NCBI RefSeq assembly: GCF_001571085.1
Contig: NZ_BCTC01000068.1
Span: 1-34,820 of the forward strand
Direction: 5' to 3'
Length of the DNA stretch: 34,820 nt
Origin: Azohydromonas lata NBRC 102462
GTDB lineage: Bacteria > Pseudomonadota > Gammaproteobacteria > Burkholderiales > Burkholderiaceae_C
Below the pieces are notes generated by a model. That model was given only the letters and a program-made list of their open reading frames with translations, was not told the DNA's origin and did not search any database. Positions 1 through 12,338 of this stretch are shown here, piece by piece. The number at the start of each line of letters is the position of its first letter. Within the stretch, counting starts at the first letter, position 1. The position numbers were made by a program, and so were the translations under genes.

Positions 1-44
1 CCTATGAGCCACACTCGTTCGGTTCAGTGGGCGCAGTGCATGGG

Positions 45-150
45 CTAGGGCAGTTGCTCGTGCATCAATCGACCGCTGTCGTGAACATCCGTGGCGGACG
101 CGCAGAGCAAGTGGCTGTGCGAGTTCTCATCGAGGCCGCAGGCGTGACTA
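45..150 (-). pseudogene. possible remnant of an IS5-family transposase
   Basis: On the minus strand this stretch reads GLDENSHSHLLCASATDVHD and then a short run ending at a stop. That resembles the central part of IS5-type transposases, where a GVD-x-x-SG...H segment is followed by a TAANVHD-like segment. The match is short, the residues before it do not fit the family, and no terminal inverted repeats were found. It may be only a degraded scrap, or chance. Confidence 0.25.
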
Positions 151-378
151 CAGGGCTTGCCCATCAAGCGAGCCGTATACATGTTTGCAGGCCAGTTCTC
201 ATCACCACGTGGAGCTTGCAAAGAGCGCCCGATCCGTACATTTCGTAAAACTACGAGCCCCTGCATCAGATGCAAATCGATTCAAAAGTGCGCACCTTGG
301 TGTGAGATTCTTCTGCTTGGTGAGCCTTCCCAAACAATTCCCAAGTTCTCTTTCCTTCGACTTCATAGGGACAGATGT
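151..378. other. upstream region of the sugar dehydrogenase, no gene recognised
   Basis: No reading frame here is convincing. The frame of the following dehydrogenase stays open through this stretch, but the translation before position 379 has no secretion signal or family similarity. The region is less GC-rich than its surroundings from about 230 to 370, as expected for a promoter region, but no clear -35/-10 pair could be assigned. Confidence 0.4.
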
Positions 379-1644
379 ATGCGCATGGGCCCAAATACCG
401 CTTTGGCAACAACCTTGAGCGGATATTCTCGACGCGAGTTACTTCGCCGTATGGCTGGTGCTGCAAGCGCTGCCGGGGTCGCCGCGTTACTGCCCGGTTG
501 TGGCGGGGGCAGCAGTGCGGCGCGCACGGAAAGCGCCCTGGAGGGCGTGAAGGCCTTGGGCGGCCTGCTGCCGACCGTGAGCACGGTGCGCAGCGGCCTC
601 GATCACCCGTGGGGCTTGGCCTTCCTGGCCGACAACAGCATGCTCGTGACGGAGCGCGTCGGTCGCTTGAGCCTTGTAAGCGCGGACGGCGGCAAGATCA
701 GCACGGTTACTGGTTTCCCTATTGGGCGGCTCCAGACTGCCGGCCACGGCGGGTTGCTGGACGTCGCGGTGGACCACAGTGAAGGCGGTGACATCTGGGT
801 CTATCTCAGCTACGCGGAGCTGGGTACGGACGAGCAATCCGACCGTGCCGGGGCCGCGGTCGCCCGGGCGCGTCTTGTTGGCACCGAGCTGCATGATTTC
901 ACGGTCATCTTCCGCGCCTTTCCGAAGTACCCCTTGAGCTTGAGCACGTTCCACTATGGCTCCCGCCTGCTCTTGGCGGGAGACGACAAGCTCTTCATCA
1001 CTGTGGGCGAGGGGCGCAACGAGCTGCTGAGGCGACAGGCGCAATGGCTGCGCAGTCATCTTGGAAAGATCGTGCGCATCAACCGGGACGGAAGCGTGCC
1101 GCAGGACAATCCGTTCATAGGCCATGAGGTCGCACAGCCCGAGCTGTGGACGCTGGGCCACCGCAATCCTCAAGGCCTGGCGATGCACCCGGTCACGGGC
1201 GACATCTGGAGCAGTGAGCATGGCCCGCAAGGCGGCGATGAGCTCAATGTCATCGAGCCAGGACACAACTACGGCTGGCCCAAGATTTCCTATGGTTGTG
1301 AATATGGGACGCCGGTAGATACCTGTACGGTGGTGGGCGGGAGCACGTCCGCGCCTGGCCTGGATCAGCCTGTGACGCATTGGGGCCGGGTGCGCATCGC
1401 GCCCAGCGGCATGGCCTTCTGCGATGGGCGCATGTTCCCCGAGTGGCGCGACCACCTGATCCTTGCCGGACTGGGTGGCAAGGAACTGTGGCTGGTGGGC
1501 ATTGAAGGCCGTGCCGTGGTGTCCCGCACGCCTATGTTCGCCGAATTGGGCAGGCGTTTCCGCCACGTTCGACAGGCACCTGACGGTAGCCTGCTGCTGC
1601 TGACGGACGAGGACAACGGCAGCATTCTGCGCGTATCGGTTTAG
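379..1644 (+). CDS. PQQ-dependent sugar dehydrogenase (glucose/sorbosone dehydrogenase family), Tat-exported lipoprotein
   Basis: The predicted 421-residue protein belongs to the soluble aldose sugar dehydrogenase family (Asd/YliI type), six-bladed beta-propellers that oxidise sugars in the periplasm using PQQ and calcium. Seen in sequence: a twin-arginine motif (SRRELLR) and a hydrophobic stretch ending in LLPGC, a lipobox-like Cys. Family motifs follow in order: HPWGLAFL, GHGGLLDVAVD, FHYGSRL, HLGKIVRINRDGSVP, LGHRNPQGLA, SEHGPQGGDELN and NYGWP. The ATG at 379 is chosen because AGGGA lies about 7 bases upstream and the Tat signal then begins near the N-terminus; ATG 385 is an alternative. 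It is monocistronic and convergent with the following kinase gene. The exact sugar cannot be read from sequence. PQQ must come from elsewhere in the genome or from outside, as no pqq genes are here. Confidence 0.85.
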   Translation: MRMGPNTALATTLSGYSRRELLRRMAGAASAAGVAALLPGCGGGSSAARTESALEGVKALGGLLPTVSTVRSGLDHPWGLAFLADNSMLVTERVGRLSLVSADGGKISTVTGFPIGRLQTAGHGGLLDVAVDHSEGGDIWVYLSYAELGTDEQSDRAGAAVARARLVGTELHDFTVIFRAFPKYPLSLSTFHYGSRLLLAGDDKLFITVGEGRNELLRRQAQWLRSHLGKIVRINRDGSVPQDNPFIGHEVAQPELWTLGHRNPQGLAMHPVTGDIWSSEHGPQGGDELNVIEPGHNYGWPKISYGCEYGTPVDTCTVVGGSTSAPGLDQPVTHWGRVRIAPSGMAFCDGRMFPEWRDHLILAGLGGKELWLVGIEGRAVVSRTPMFAELGRRFRHVRQAPDGSLLLLTDEDNGSILRVSV

Positions 1645-1735
1645 CCGGTAAGCGGCGCGAAGCAGCCGGTGTCGGCACTGAGAAAGTCTTTGCCCTCGCC
1701 CTCCTTTTAGGAGAATCCAGTCTGTTCCCGGTCGA

Positions 1736-4671
<2,936 letters not shown>

Positions 4672-4687
4672 CTCGTAAGTCGGTTAC

Positions 4688-5776
4688 TCAGAACCGGTGC
4701 TGCACACCCACGATCACACCGGTCTGCGTGTCACGGAAACCCGTGACGCCCTGCGGGCTGACATCGCGGGTCAGCGCCACCGATTGGCCGTTCTTGGCGC
4801 GGGCATGGCCCGCGGTGGCATACAAGTCGGTGCGCTTGGACAGCGCATAGCGGGCGCGCAGCACCAGCATCTTGGGATCAGCTTCGGTGGCGAGGTTGCG
4901 CTGGTCCAGGTAGTACAGCGCCGCGGACAACCCCAGCGCCGGGGTCGCCTGCCAGTTCGCGCCCACCCAGTAGGTGTTGGCGCGCAGTTCTGCAGCACCG
5001 CTGGCCCGCTCCATCTTGTAGTAGCGGGCACCGGCCTTGAGAGCCACGTCCTTGTTGAGCTGCCAGCCCAGGCCCGCGTGGTACGCCGTGGTCTCGTCGC
5101 GAGGCGTCGGATTCTGCGTGCCGTTGATGCGCTCGCCCGTAAGCGCGACGGTGAAGGGCCCGGCGCCATAGCCTACGGCGAGCGCGTAACGCCGCCCGGC
5201 ACCGCTGGCGCCCGCCACTTCGCCAAATCCATAGGAGGCACCGACCTTGAAGCCGCCGAACGTGCCGGTGTACTTCAGGATGTTGTCGAAAGCGGTGGTC
5301 ATGCCATACGCACTGGAGGCGGCGGCCGTGGTGCCGTTGCTGGCCGTGGCCCAGGAGTAGGCCGGCGAATAGCCCATGGGGTCGAACGGCAGGATGAAGT
5401 CGTAGGCCGTGGTGTACGAGCGGCCGGCGATGATCCGGCCGAAGGCACCCTCCAGGCCAACGTTGGCCTGTCGGCGGAACAACCCGTTCGGAACGCTGCT
5501 GGGCGTATCCACGCTGCCGTTGTCGATGAAGATGCCGGATTCGAGCTGGAACACGGCCTTGAGGCCACCGCCCAGGTCCTCGCTGCCGCGAACGCCCCAG
5601 CGTGACGTGTTCATGCCACCGGAGGTCAGCCGCGTGACGGAACCTCCCGTGGCGCTGGCGTGGTTGACGACTTCCACGCCGGCGTCGACCAGGCCGTAGA
5701 GGGTTACGCCGGATTGGGCCTGCGCGGCGAAGGCCGCGGGCAGGGCGGCCACCGCGATGGCGATTTTTTTCATCAT
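4688..5776 (-). CDS. general diffusion porin (Gram-negative porin, Burkholderiales type)
   Basis: The 362-residue protein is an outer-membrane trimeric porin of the Omp32/OpcP type. Seen: signal peptide MMKKIAIAVAALPAAFAAQA, then QSGVTLYGLVDAGVEV, the usual start of the first strand. Other typical strands include SRWGVRGSEDLGGGLKAVFQ and FRRQANVGLEGAFGRIIAGR, and the last strand ends VQHRF with the terminal Phe used in outer-membrane assembly. ATG 5776 has GAGGAG about 6 bases upstream; the adjacent ATG 5773 is less well placed. It lies 173 bases downstream of the thiolase on the same strand, with a hairpin between, so it may belong to the operon or have its own promoter. Its position suggests a role in admitting the operon's carboxylate substrate (inference). 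Confidence 0.9.
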   Translation of the reverse strand: MMKKIAIAVAALPAAFAAQAQSGVTLYGLVDAGVEVVNHASATGGSVTRLTSGGMNTSRWGVRGSEDLGGGLKAVFQLESGIFIDNGSVDTPSSVPNGLFRRQANVGLEGAFGRIIAGRSYTTAYDFILPFDPMGYSPAYSWATASNGTTAAASSAYGMTTAFDNILKYTGTFGGFKVGASYGFGEVAGASGAGRRYALAVGYGAGPFTVALTGERINGTQNPTPRDETTAYHAGLGWQLNKDVALKAGARYYKMERASGAAELRANTYWVGANWQATPALGLSAALYYLDQRNLATEADPKMLVLRARYALSKRTDLYATAGHARAKNGQSVALTRDVSPQGVTGFRDTQTGVIVGVQHRF

Positions 5777-5914
5777 GGGTGTCTCCTCGTCATGAGGTTG
5801 GGGATGGCGCATCGCACCTTGGCGGTACGGCGCTGGGGACACTGGCAGCACGCGAAGTGCTTCCAGGCAGGCGACGGACGTCTGCAGCGGGTGCAGAGGC
5901 CCGCACAAGAGGAA

Positions 5915-5946
5915 CTCGGCTCGCGAGGCTGCCGTAGGCAGCCGAG
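5915..5946 (-). terminator. hairpin after the thiolase gene, possible terminator or attenuator
   Basis: GGCTGCC-GTA-GGCAGCC (5927-5943) is a perfect 7-bp stem with a 3-base loop. An alternative 7-bp stem pairs CTCGGCT (5915-5921) with AGCCGAG (5940-5946). On the minus strand the structure begins only a few bases after the thiolase stop. The tract that follows is TC-rich rather than a clean T-run, so complete termination is uncertain; it may reduce read-through into the porin gene. Confidence 0.45.
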
Positions 5947-5949
5947 GGG

Positions 5950-7155
<1,206 letters not shown>

Positions 7156-7189
7156 GGGAGTCTCCGATAGGTCTGGTGAAAGCCGGGCG

Positions 7190-9244
7190 TCACGCGAGCT
7201 GCTGCAGCACGTGGCGCAGGTCGCCGCGCACGAAGCCGGGGCCGCTGAGATCGGCGAGCCAGTCCATGTCCTGGGCGAGCGCCTCGGCGCCGCGCTCGCG
7301 TGCCCAGAACACTGGGCCGCCTTCCCAGCGCGGGAAGCCGAAGCCGTTGACCAGGACCACGTCCACGTCGCTGGCGCGGCGGGCCACGCCCTCGGCAAGC
7401 AGCCGCGCCGCCTCGTTGACCATGGCCAGCAGCGCACGGCGCTGGATTTCGTCGTCGCTCAGCGTGCGCGGCACCAGGCCCTTGTCCGCACGGGCCCGCT
7501 CGATGAGCGTGTGCACCGCCGGATCGCTCTTGCGGCCGCGGCTGCCGCTTTCGTGGACGTAGTAGCCCGCCCCGGTCTTGCGCCCCAGGCGGCCGGCCTC
7601 GCACAACCGGTCCGGGATGTGCACGTAGCGCGCAGCCGGGGCGCGCGTGGCGGCCTGCGCCTGGCGCATGCGCCAGGCGATGTCCAGCCCTGAGAGGTCC
7701 GCCACCGCGAAGGGCCCCATGGCAAAGCCGAAAGCCTCCAGCGCAGCGTCCACCTGCGCGGGCCAGGCGCCCTCCTCGATCATGAATTCGCACTGACGGC
7801 GGTAGGCCGCGTAGATGCGGTTGCCGATGAAACCGAAGGCATTGCCCGTGACCACTGGCAGCTTGCGTAGCCGCTTGGCGACCACCAGCCCGGTGGCCAG
7901 CGCGTCGGCCGCGGTGGCCGCGCCGCGCACCACCTCCAACAGCCGCATCACGTGGGCGGGGCTGAAAAAGTGCAGCCCGATCACGTCCTGCGGGCGCCGC
8001 GTGGCGCCGGCGATGGCGTCCAGGTCCAGGTACGAGGTGTTGGAGGCCAGCACCGCCCCGGGCCGGGCCAGGGCGTCGATGCGCGCGAACACCTGCCGCT
8101 TGACGTCCAGGTCTTCGAACACCGCCTCGATCACCAGGTCGCTGGAGCCCAGCACCGACCAGTCGATGGTGGGCTGCAACCGTGCCTCGCACTGCGCCGC
8201 CGTCGATGCCTTGAGCTTGCCCGCCTGCACGCGGCTCGCGTAGTGCTCGCAGATGCGCTCGGTGCCGCGCCGCAGCGCGGCCTCGTCCTGCTCCAGCAGC
8301 GCGACATCGAAGCCGGCATCCAACGCGGCGATGGCGATGCCTGTTCCCATGGTGCCCGCGCCGATGACGGCGACGTGCTGCACCGGGCGCGGTGCCACGC
8401 CTTCGAGCTCAGGCAGCCGTGCGCTGTCGCGCTCGGCGAAGAACTGGTGGCGCAGCGCGCGCGCTTCGCGCGAGACGCGCAGCGCCTGGAACGCGGAACG
8501 CTCGCTCGCCAGGCCCTCCTCAATGGGAACTTGCGCCGCGGACATCACGGCCTCGATGGCCGCGTGCACCGCCGGGCGTGCCTTGCCGGCCTTGAGCGCT
8601 GCCGCCGCAGCCTGCTCCACCGCCTGGGCGTCTGCCGCCGGCACGACGCGGTCACGCACGCGGGCCTTGTTGCCGACGAGGCCGCGGGCATGGGCCACGG
8701 CAGCCGCGCGCAGATCGCCTTGCGCCTCGCAGTCGATGAGCCCCAGCGCCAGGGCCTGGCCGCTGGGCACGCGGGCGCCGCTGCAAGTCAACTCGATGGC
8801 CTTGGGCACGCCCACCAGGCGCGGCAGCCGCTGCGTGCCACCCGCACCCGGGATGATGCCCAGCGTGACCTCGGGCAGGCCGACCACGGTGCCGGCAGCA
8901 GCCACGCGGGCATCGCAACCCAGCGCCAGCTCGAAGCCGCCGCCCAGCGCGGCGCCATGCAGCGCCGCCACCACGGGCTTGTCGCAGGCCTCGATGGCCG
9001 CAATCACCGCCGGCAACTGCGGCTCCTGCAGCGGTTGGCCGAACTCGCGCAGGTCGGAGCCGGCGATGAAGCAATTTCCTGCGCCGATGAGCACGGCGGC
9101 GTGGATGCCTCCGTCGCTGGCCACCGTCTCCAAAACTTCCAGCAGGCCGCGGCGCACTTGGGCCGAGCCGGCATTCACGGGCGGGTTGTCGATCACGACG
9201 ACGGCCACGTCGCCGTCGCGTTCCAGGTGTACACGGGCGCTCAT
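7190..9244 (-). CDS. bifunctional enoyl-CoA hydratase / 3-hydroxyacyl-CoA dehydrogenase
   Basis: The 684-residue fusion catalyses hydration of 2-enoyl-CoA and NAD-dependent oxidation of the 3-hydroxyacyl-CoA product. Residues 1-190 form the crotonase domain, with oxyanion-loop HGAALGGGFELALGCD and both catalytic glutamates, Glu105 and Glu125 (GLPEVTLGIIPGAGGT). A linker follows to about 285. The dehydrogenase begins with VAVIGAGTMGTGIA (Rossmann fold) and has His425 and Glu437 in GLHFFSPAHVMRLLEVV. The C-terminal dehydrogenase repeats run from about 475 to 684 (GNAFGFIGNRI; GFGFPRWEGGP). Its order matches FadJ/FadB-type multifunctional enzymes. ATG 9244 has GGAG 7-8 bases upstream. It is separated by 153 bases from the acyl-CoA synthetase and by 34 from the thiolase. 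Confidence 0.9.
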   Translation of the reverse strand: MSARVHLERDGDVAVVVIDNPPVNAGSAQVRRGLLEVLETVASDGGIHAAVLIGAGNCFIAGSDLREFGQPLQEPQLPAVIAAIEACDKPVVAALHGAALGGGFELALGCDARVAAAGTVVGLPEVTLGIIPGAGGTQRLPRLVGVPKAIELTCSGARVPSGQALALGLIDCEAQGDLRAAAVAHARGLVGNKARVRDRVVPAADAQAVEQAAAAALKAGKARPAVHAAIEAVMSAAQVPIEEGLASERSAFQALRVSREARALRHQFFAERDSARLPELEGVAPRPVQHVAVIGAGTMGTGIAIAALDAGFDVALLEQDEAALRRGTERICEHYASRVQAGKLKASTAAQCEARLQPTIDWSVLGSSDLVIEAVFEDLDVKRQVFARIDALARPGAVLASNTSYLDLDAIAGATRRPQDVIGLHFFSPAHVMRLLEVVRGAATAADALATGLVVAKRLRKLPVVTGNAFGFIGNRIYAAYRRQCEFMIEEGAWPAQVDAALEAFGFAMGPFAVADLSGLDIAWRMRQAQAATRAPAARYVHIPDRLCEAGRLGRKTGAGYYVHESGSRGRKSDPAVHTLIERARADKGLVPRTLSDDEIQRRALLAMVNEAARLLAEGVARRASDVDVVLVNGFGFPRWEGGPVFWARERGAEALAQDMDWLADLSGPGFVRGDLRHVLQQLA

Positions 9245-9336
9245 GTCGCTGCTCCGGTGATGTCAATACCCGGCCCCCAGGGCCTTGGGCGTGTTGATTC
9301 ATGGCGGCGCGTGCCGAGGGCGCGCGCCGCAACTTT

Positions 9337-9391
9337 GGCCCCGGCGCCAGGCGCCAGGGCCTTGTGGTGACGGTCCGAGCGGTGCGGACCG
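9337..9391. repeat. two strong inverted repeats between the acyl-CoA synthetase and hydratase/dehydrogenase genes
   Basis: Positions 9337-9348 and 9350-9361 are inverted copies of GGCCCcGGCGCC with one mismatch. Positions 9371-9377 and 9385-9391 form CGGTCCG/CGGACCG with a 7-base loop. The second hairpin lies 6 bases after the synthetase stop on the minus strand. Neither is followed by a T-tract, so an mRNA-stabilising or processing role, partial attenuation, or a protein site are all possible. The 153-base gap is the longest inside the operon before the porin. Confidence 0.5.
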
Positions 9392-9397
9392 CTTCGT

Positions 9398-11485
9398 TCA
9401 GCGCGCGAGCACGGCCACGCCGTCAGCGGCGCGCACGCCCTGGCCCTGAGGCAGCACGAACACCGGGTTGATCTCCGCCTCGGACAGCCGGTCGCCAAGC
9501 TGGGCCGCCATGGCGGAGAAGGCGACGATGGCATCCACCAACGCGTCCACGTCAGCCTTGGGCCGGCCACGGAAGCCGTCGAGCAGCGGCCAGGTCTTGA
9601 GCTCGCGCGCCATGGACAGCGCTTCCTCGCGGCTGAGCGGCCCGCCGGGCGGCAGCAGCCGCATCGTGGTGTCCTTGAACAGCTCAGCCGTGACGCCGCC
9701 CATGCCCAGCAGCACGGCCGTGCCCAGCGCGTCGCGGTGCAGGCCCAGGATCAGCTCTGTGCCACCCGCAACCATCTCCTGCACCAGGAAGCGCTGCGGC
9801 CGCACGCCGGCGCGGGCTTCCACTTGCGCGGCCATCTCGGTCAGCCGCACGCCGATCTGCTCGGCGGTCAGGCCCACGGCCACGCCGCCCACGTCGCTCT
9901 TGTGGGTGATCTCGCCCGACAGGATCTTCAGCACGACCCGGCCGCCCAGCTCGCGCGCGGCCTGCTCGGCCTCGGCAGCCGTCTGGACGACGACCTCGCG
10001 GGCGCAGGGCACGCCAAAGCGCGCGAAAAGTTGCTTGGCCTGCGCCTCGTCCAGCGAGCCGGCAGGGAAGTCGTCCGCCGGCACGGCGGCCGCCTGCGGC
10101 GCCTCGGCCACGGGCGCTTTCCACTGGATGGCCTGCAGCATTCCGGCCAGGGCGGCCGTGCAGCTCTCGGCTGCGGCGAAGGCCGGCACGCCGCGACGGG
10201 TCAGCAGCGCGCCCACCTCGGGCGCATGCGGGCTGACGTAGGCCAGCACGGGCTTGTCCGACAGCGGCAGGCAGTCCTGGATGGCGCCGGCCATGAGCTC
10301 CGGCATCGCCAGACTGGAAGAGCCCACGATCACCACCAGCGCGTCGTAGCTGGGGCTGGCCAGCACCGCCTTGATCGCGCCGCGCAGCAGGTCGGGCCGC
10401 AGTCCGGCCAGCGTCACGTCGATGGGGTTGCGGTCCAGCGCGGCGTGGTCGCCCGTCTGCAGCGCGCGCAGCGCGGCGGCCGTCTCGGCGTCCGGCGCCG
10501 GCGTCTCGAAGCCCGACACGCCCAGGCTGTCCGACACCAGCGTGCCGGCCCCCCCGGTGGAGGTCAGGATCGCCACGCGCTTGTTGCGCAGCACGCGGCC
10601 GGTGGAGAGCGCAGCCGGGATGTCGAGCAGGTCGCTGAAGGTTTGGGCGCGGATGACGCCGGTCTGCCGGAACAGCGCGTCGTACATGCGGTCGGCGCCG
10701 GCCAGCGCGCCGGTGTGCGACACGGCGGCCTGCGCGCCGGCCTCGGAACGGCCGATCTTGAAGGCGACGATGGGTTTGCCGGCCCGCGCGGCCCGCAGCG
10801 CCGCGGCGCGGAATTTCTCGGGATTGCGCACCGTCTCGACGTAGAGCGCGATCACCTTGGTGGCCTCGTCGTCCACCAGGTGGTCGATGAAGTCGGCCAG
10901 CTCCAGGTCCACCTCGTTGCTGGTGGAGATGAGCTTGGACAGTCCGATGCCCCGCGCCGCGGCGCGCGACAGCAGCGCGCCCAGGATGCCGCCGCTTTGC
11001 GACACCACGCCGATGGCGCCCACCGGGAAGTGCTCCATCTCCAGCGCACCGGTGGCCGACAGCACGATGTTGTCGGTGAGGTTCACCAGGCCGATGGTGT
11101 TGGGACCCAGCAGCCGCATGGAGCCGGCGGCGTCGATGAGCTGGCGCTGGCGCCGCGCGCCTTCCTCGCCGGTCTCGGTGTAGCCGCTGGCCAGCACGAT
11201 GGCGGCGGCGCAGCCGCGCTGGGCCAGCTCGCGCACGGCCAGATGCGCGCGCTCCGCACCCAGCAACACGATGCCCACGTCGGGCACCGCCGGCAGCGAG
11301 GCGATGTCGGGGTAGCAGCGCAGCTCGCCGATACGCTCGGCCTTGGGGTTCACGGGATAGATGTCGCCCTGGAAGCCATGCTTGACCAGATACGACACCG
11401 GGCGGCCGGCGGTCTTGGTGGCGTCGGCCGAGGCGCCGATGACGGCGACGCTGCGGGGCTTCAGGAGTCGGGAGATGGCGTTCAT
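9398..11485 (-). CDS. ADP-forming acyl-CoA synthetase (acetate-CoA ligase family), fused alpha-beta form
   Basis: The 695-residue protein belongs to the NDP-forming acyl-CoA synthetase superfamily, which activates carboxylates through an acyl-phosphate and a phosphohistidine. Residues 1-130 form a CoA-binding Rossmann domain (PRSVAVIGASADATKTAGRP). Residues 150-450 form the succinyl-CoA-ligase-like domains, with VSQSGGILGAL and phosphohistidine His257 in AVSHTGALAGADRMYDALFR. Residues 480-695 are the ATP-grasp domain (LFARFGVPCAREVV, ITHKSDVGGVAVGL, LSEAEINPVFVLP). ATG 11485 begins MNAISRLLKPRSVAVIGAS, the usual family start; the open frame upstream overlaps the crotonase gene and is not used. 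It lies 20 bases after the crotonase gene. In this operon it probably makes the CoA thioester of the imported acid. The substrate is not predictable. Confidence 0.88.
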   Translation of the reverse strand: MNAISRLLKPRSVAVIGASADATKTAGRPVSYLVKHGFQGDIYPVNPKAERIGELRCYPDIASLPAVPDVGIVLLGAERAHLAVRELAQRGCAAAIVLASGYTETGEEGARRQRQLIDAAGSMRLLGPNTIGLVNLTDNIVLSATGALEMEHFPVGAIGVVSQSGGILGALLSRAAARGIGLSKLISTSNEVDLELADFIDHLVDDEATKVIALYVETVRNPEKFRAAALRAARAGKPIVAFKIGRSEAGAQAAVSHTGALAGADRMYDALFRQTGVIRAQTFSDLLDIPAALSTGRVLRNKRVAILTSTGGAGTLVSDSLGVSGFETPAPDAETAAALRALQTGDHAALDRNPIDVTLAGLRPDLLRGAIKAVLASPSYDALVVIVGSSSLAMPELMAGAIQDCLPLSDKPVLAYVSPHAPEVGALLTRRGVPAFAAAESCTAALAGMLQAIQWKAPVAEAPQAAAVPADDFPAGSLDEAQAKQLFARFGVPCAREVVVQTAAEAEQAARELGGRVVLKILSGEITHKSDVGGVAVGLTAEQIGVRLTEMAAQVEARAGVRPQRFLVQEMVAGGTELILGLHRDALGTAVLLGMGGVTAELFKDTTMRLLPPGGPLSREEALSMARELKTWPLLDGFRGRPKADVDALVDAIVAFSAMAAQLGDRLSEAEINPVFVLPQGQGVRAADGVAVLAR

Positions 11486-11505
11486 GTCGGTACTCGGCGG
11501 GCAGT

Positions 11506-12294
11506 TCACTTGGCGGCGGATTTGGCGAGGAACGCCATGACGGATTCGCGGTGCTCGGTGCTCGTGTAGCAGATGCCCTGGGCCTGGCTGCCCTGGGCGA
11601 AGACCTGCTGCGCGCTGAGCTCGAAGCTCTGGTTGAGGATGGTCTTGCCCAGCGCCAGCGCAGTGGCCGAGCCCTGGCTCAGCTCGGCGGCCCAGGCCTG
11701 CGCATCGGCCACGAGCGTTTCGGCGCTGACCTTGCGGTCCACGATGCCCAGCGCCAGCGCCTCGTCGGTATCGACCTTGCGGCCGGTGAAGATCAGCTCC
11801 TTGGCCTTGGGCAGGCCCACGCGGCGTGGCAGGAAGTACATGCCGCCGCCGTCCGGCACGATGCCGCGGTGGATGTAGGACCAGGTGAAGCTGGCCCACT
11901 CGCTGGCGATGATGAAATCGCAGGCCAGCGCCGTGTCGGCACCCAGCCCCGACGCGGCGCCGTTGACCGCGGCAATCACCGGCTTGGGCATGGTGTGCAG
12001 CAGCGCCTGGGTGTGGTGCACGCGCTGCTGGCGGTGCCAGCCGTTGAAGGCGATTTCGCCGGCCGGGGCGCTCATGCGCCGCTCCATGCCGGCGATGTCG
12101 CCGCCGGCACAGAAGCCCTTGCCGGCGCCGGTGAGCACCAGGGCGCGGATCGCCTTGTCGGCGGCCACGTGCTCCAGCGCCTCGATGAACTGGCTGCGCA
12201 TGGCGTCGCTCATGGCGTTGCGCTTGTCGGGGCGGTTGAGGGTCAGCGTGGCGATGCCGGCGTGGACCTGCAGGTCGATGAGTTCGTTGGTCAT
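11506..12294 (-). CDS. crotonase-family protein, PaaG-like enoyl-CoA isomerase candidate
   Basis: The 262-residue protein has the crotonase fold: LTLNRPDKRNAMS, the oxyanion-loop motif GKGFCAGGDIAGME, and AAVNGAASGLGADTALACD. The two hydratase glutamates are not conserved. By motif alignment the first position is Asp120 (GADTAL in place of CELAM) and the second is Tyr140 (FTWSYIHRG in place of FGQPEILLG). Asp148 in GIVPDGGGMYFLPRRVG matches the catalytic Asp of PaaG-type isomerases (VPDxGG). A double-bond isomerase or another crotonase reaction is therefore more likely than simple hydration, which the downstream fusion enzyme can perform. It lies 44 bases after the Bug gene and 20 before the synthetase. 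The start has no strong Shine-Dalgarno sequence. Confidence 0.82.
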   Translation of the reverse strand: MTNELIDLQVHAGIATLTLNRPDKRNAMSDAMRSQFIEALEHVAADKAIRALVLTGAGKGFCAGGDIAGMERRMSAPAGEIAFNGWHRQQRVHHTQALLHTMPKPVIAAVNGAASGLGADTALACDFIIASEWASFTWSYIHRGIVPDGGGMYFLPRRVGLPKAKELIFTGRKVDTDEALALGIVDRKVSAETLVADAQAWAAELSQGSATALALGKTILNQSFELSAQQVFAQGSQAQGICYTSTEHRESVMAFLAKSAAK

Positions 12295-12338
12295 GATGGA
12301 AATGCGTAAGTTCGGTGAGGGGAAGGCTGGCTTCGGGC

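Noticed and set aside
1645-1735. Search for a terminator between the convergent sugar dehydrogenase and kinase genes
   Set aside because: No stable inverted repeat with T-tract was found in the 91 bases.
7952-9370. Plus-strand frame (about 472 codons) opposite the hydratase/dehydrogenase gene
   Set aside because: Shadow frame; composition and lack of motifs argue against coding.
9737-11569. Very long open frame (about 610 codons) on the plus strand opposite the acyl-CoA synthetase
   Set aside because: It is rich in Gly, Ala, Arg, His and Gln with no family motif, typical of an antisense shadow in GC-rich DNA; the minus strand encodes a clear enzyme.
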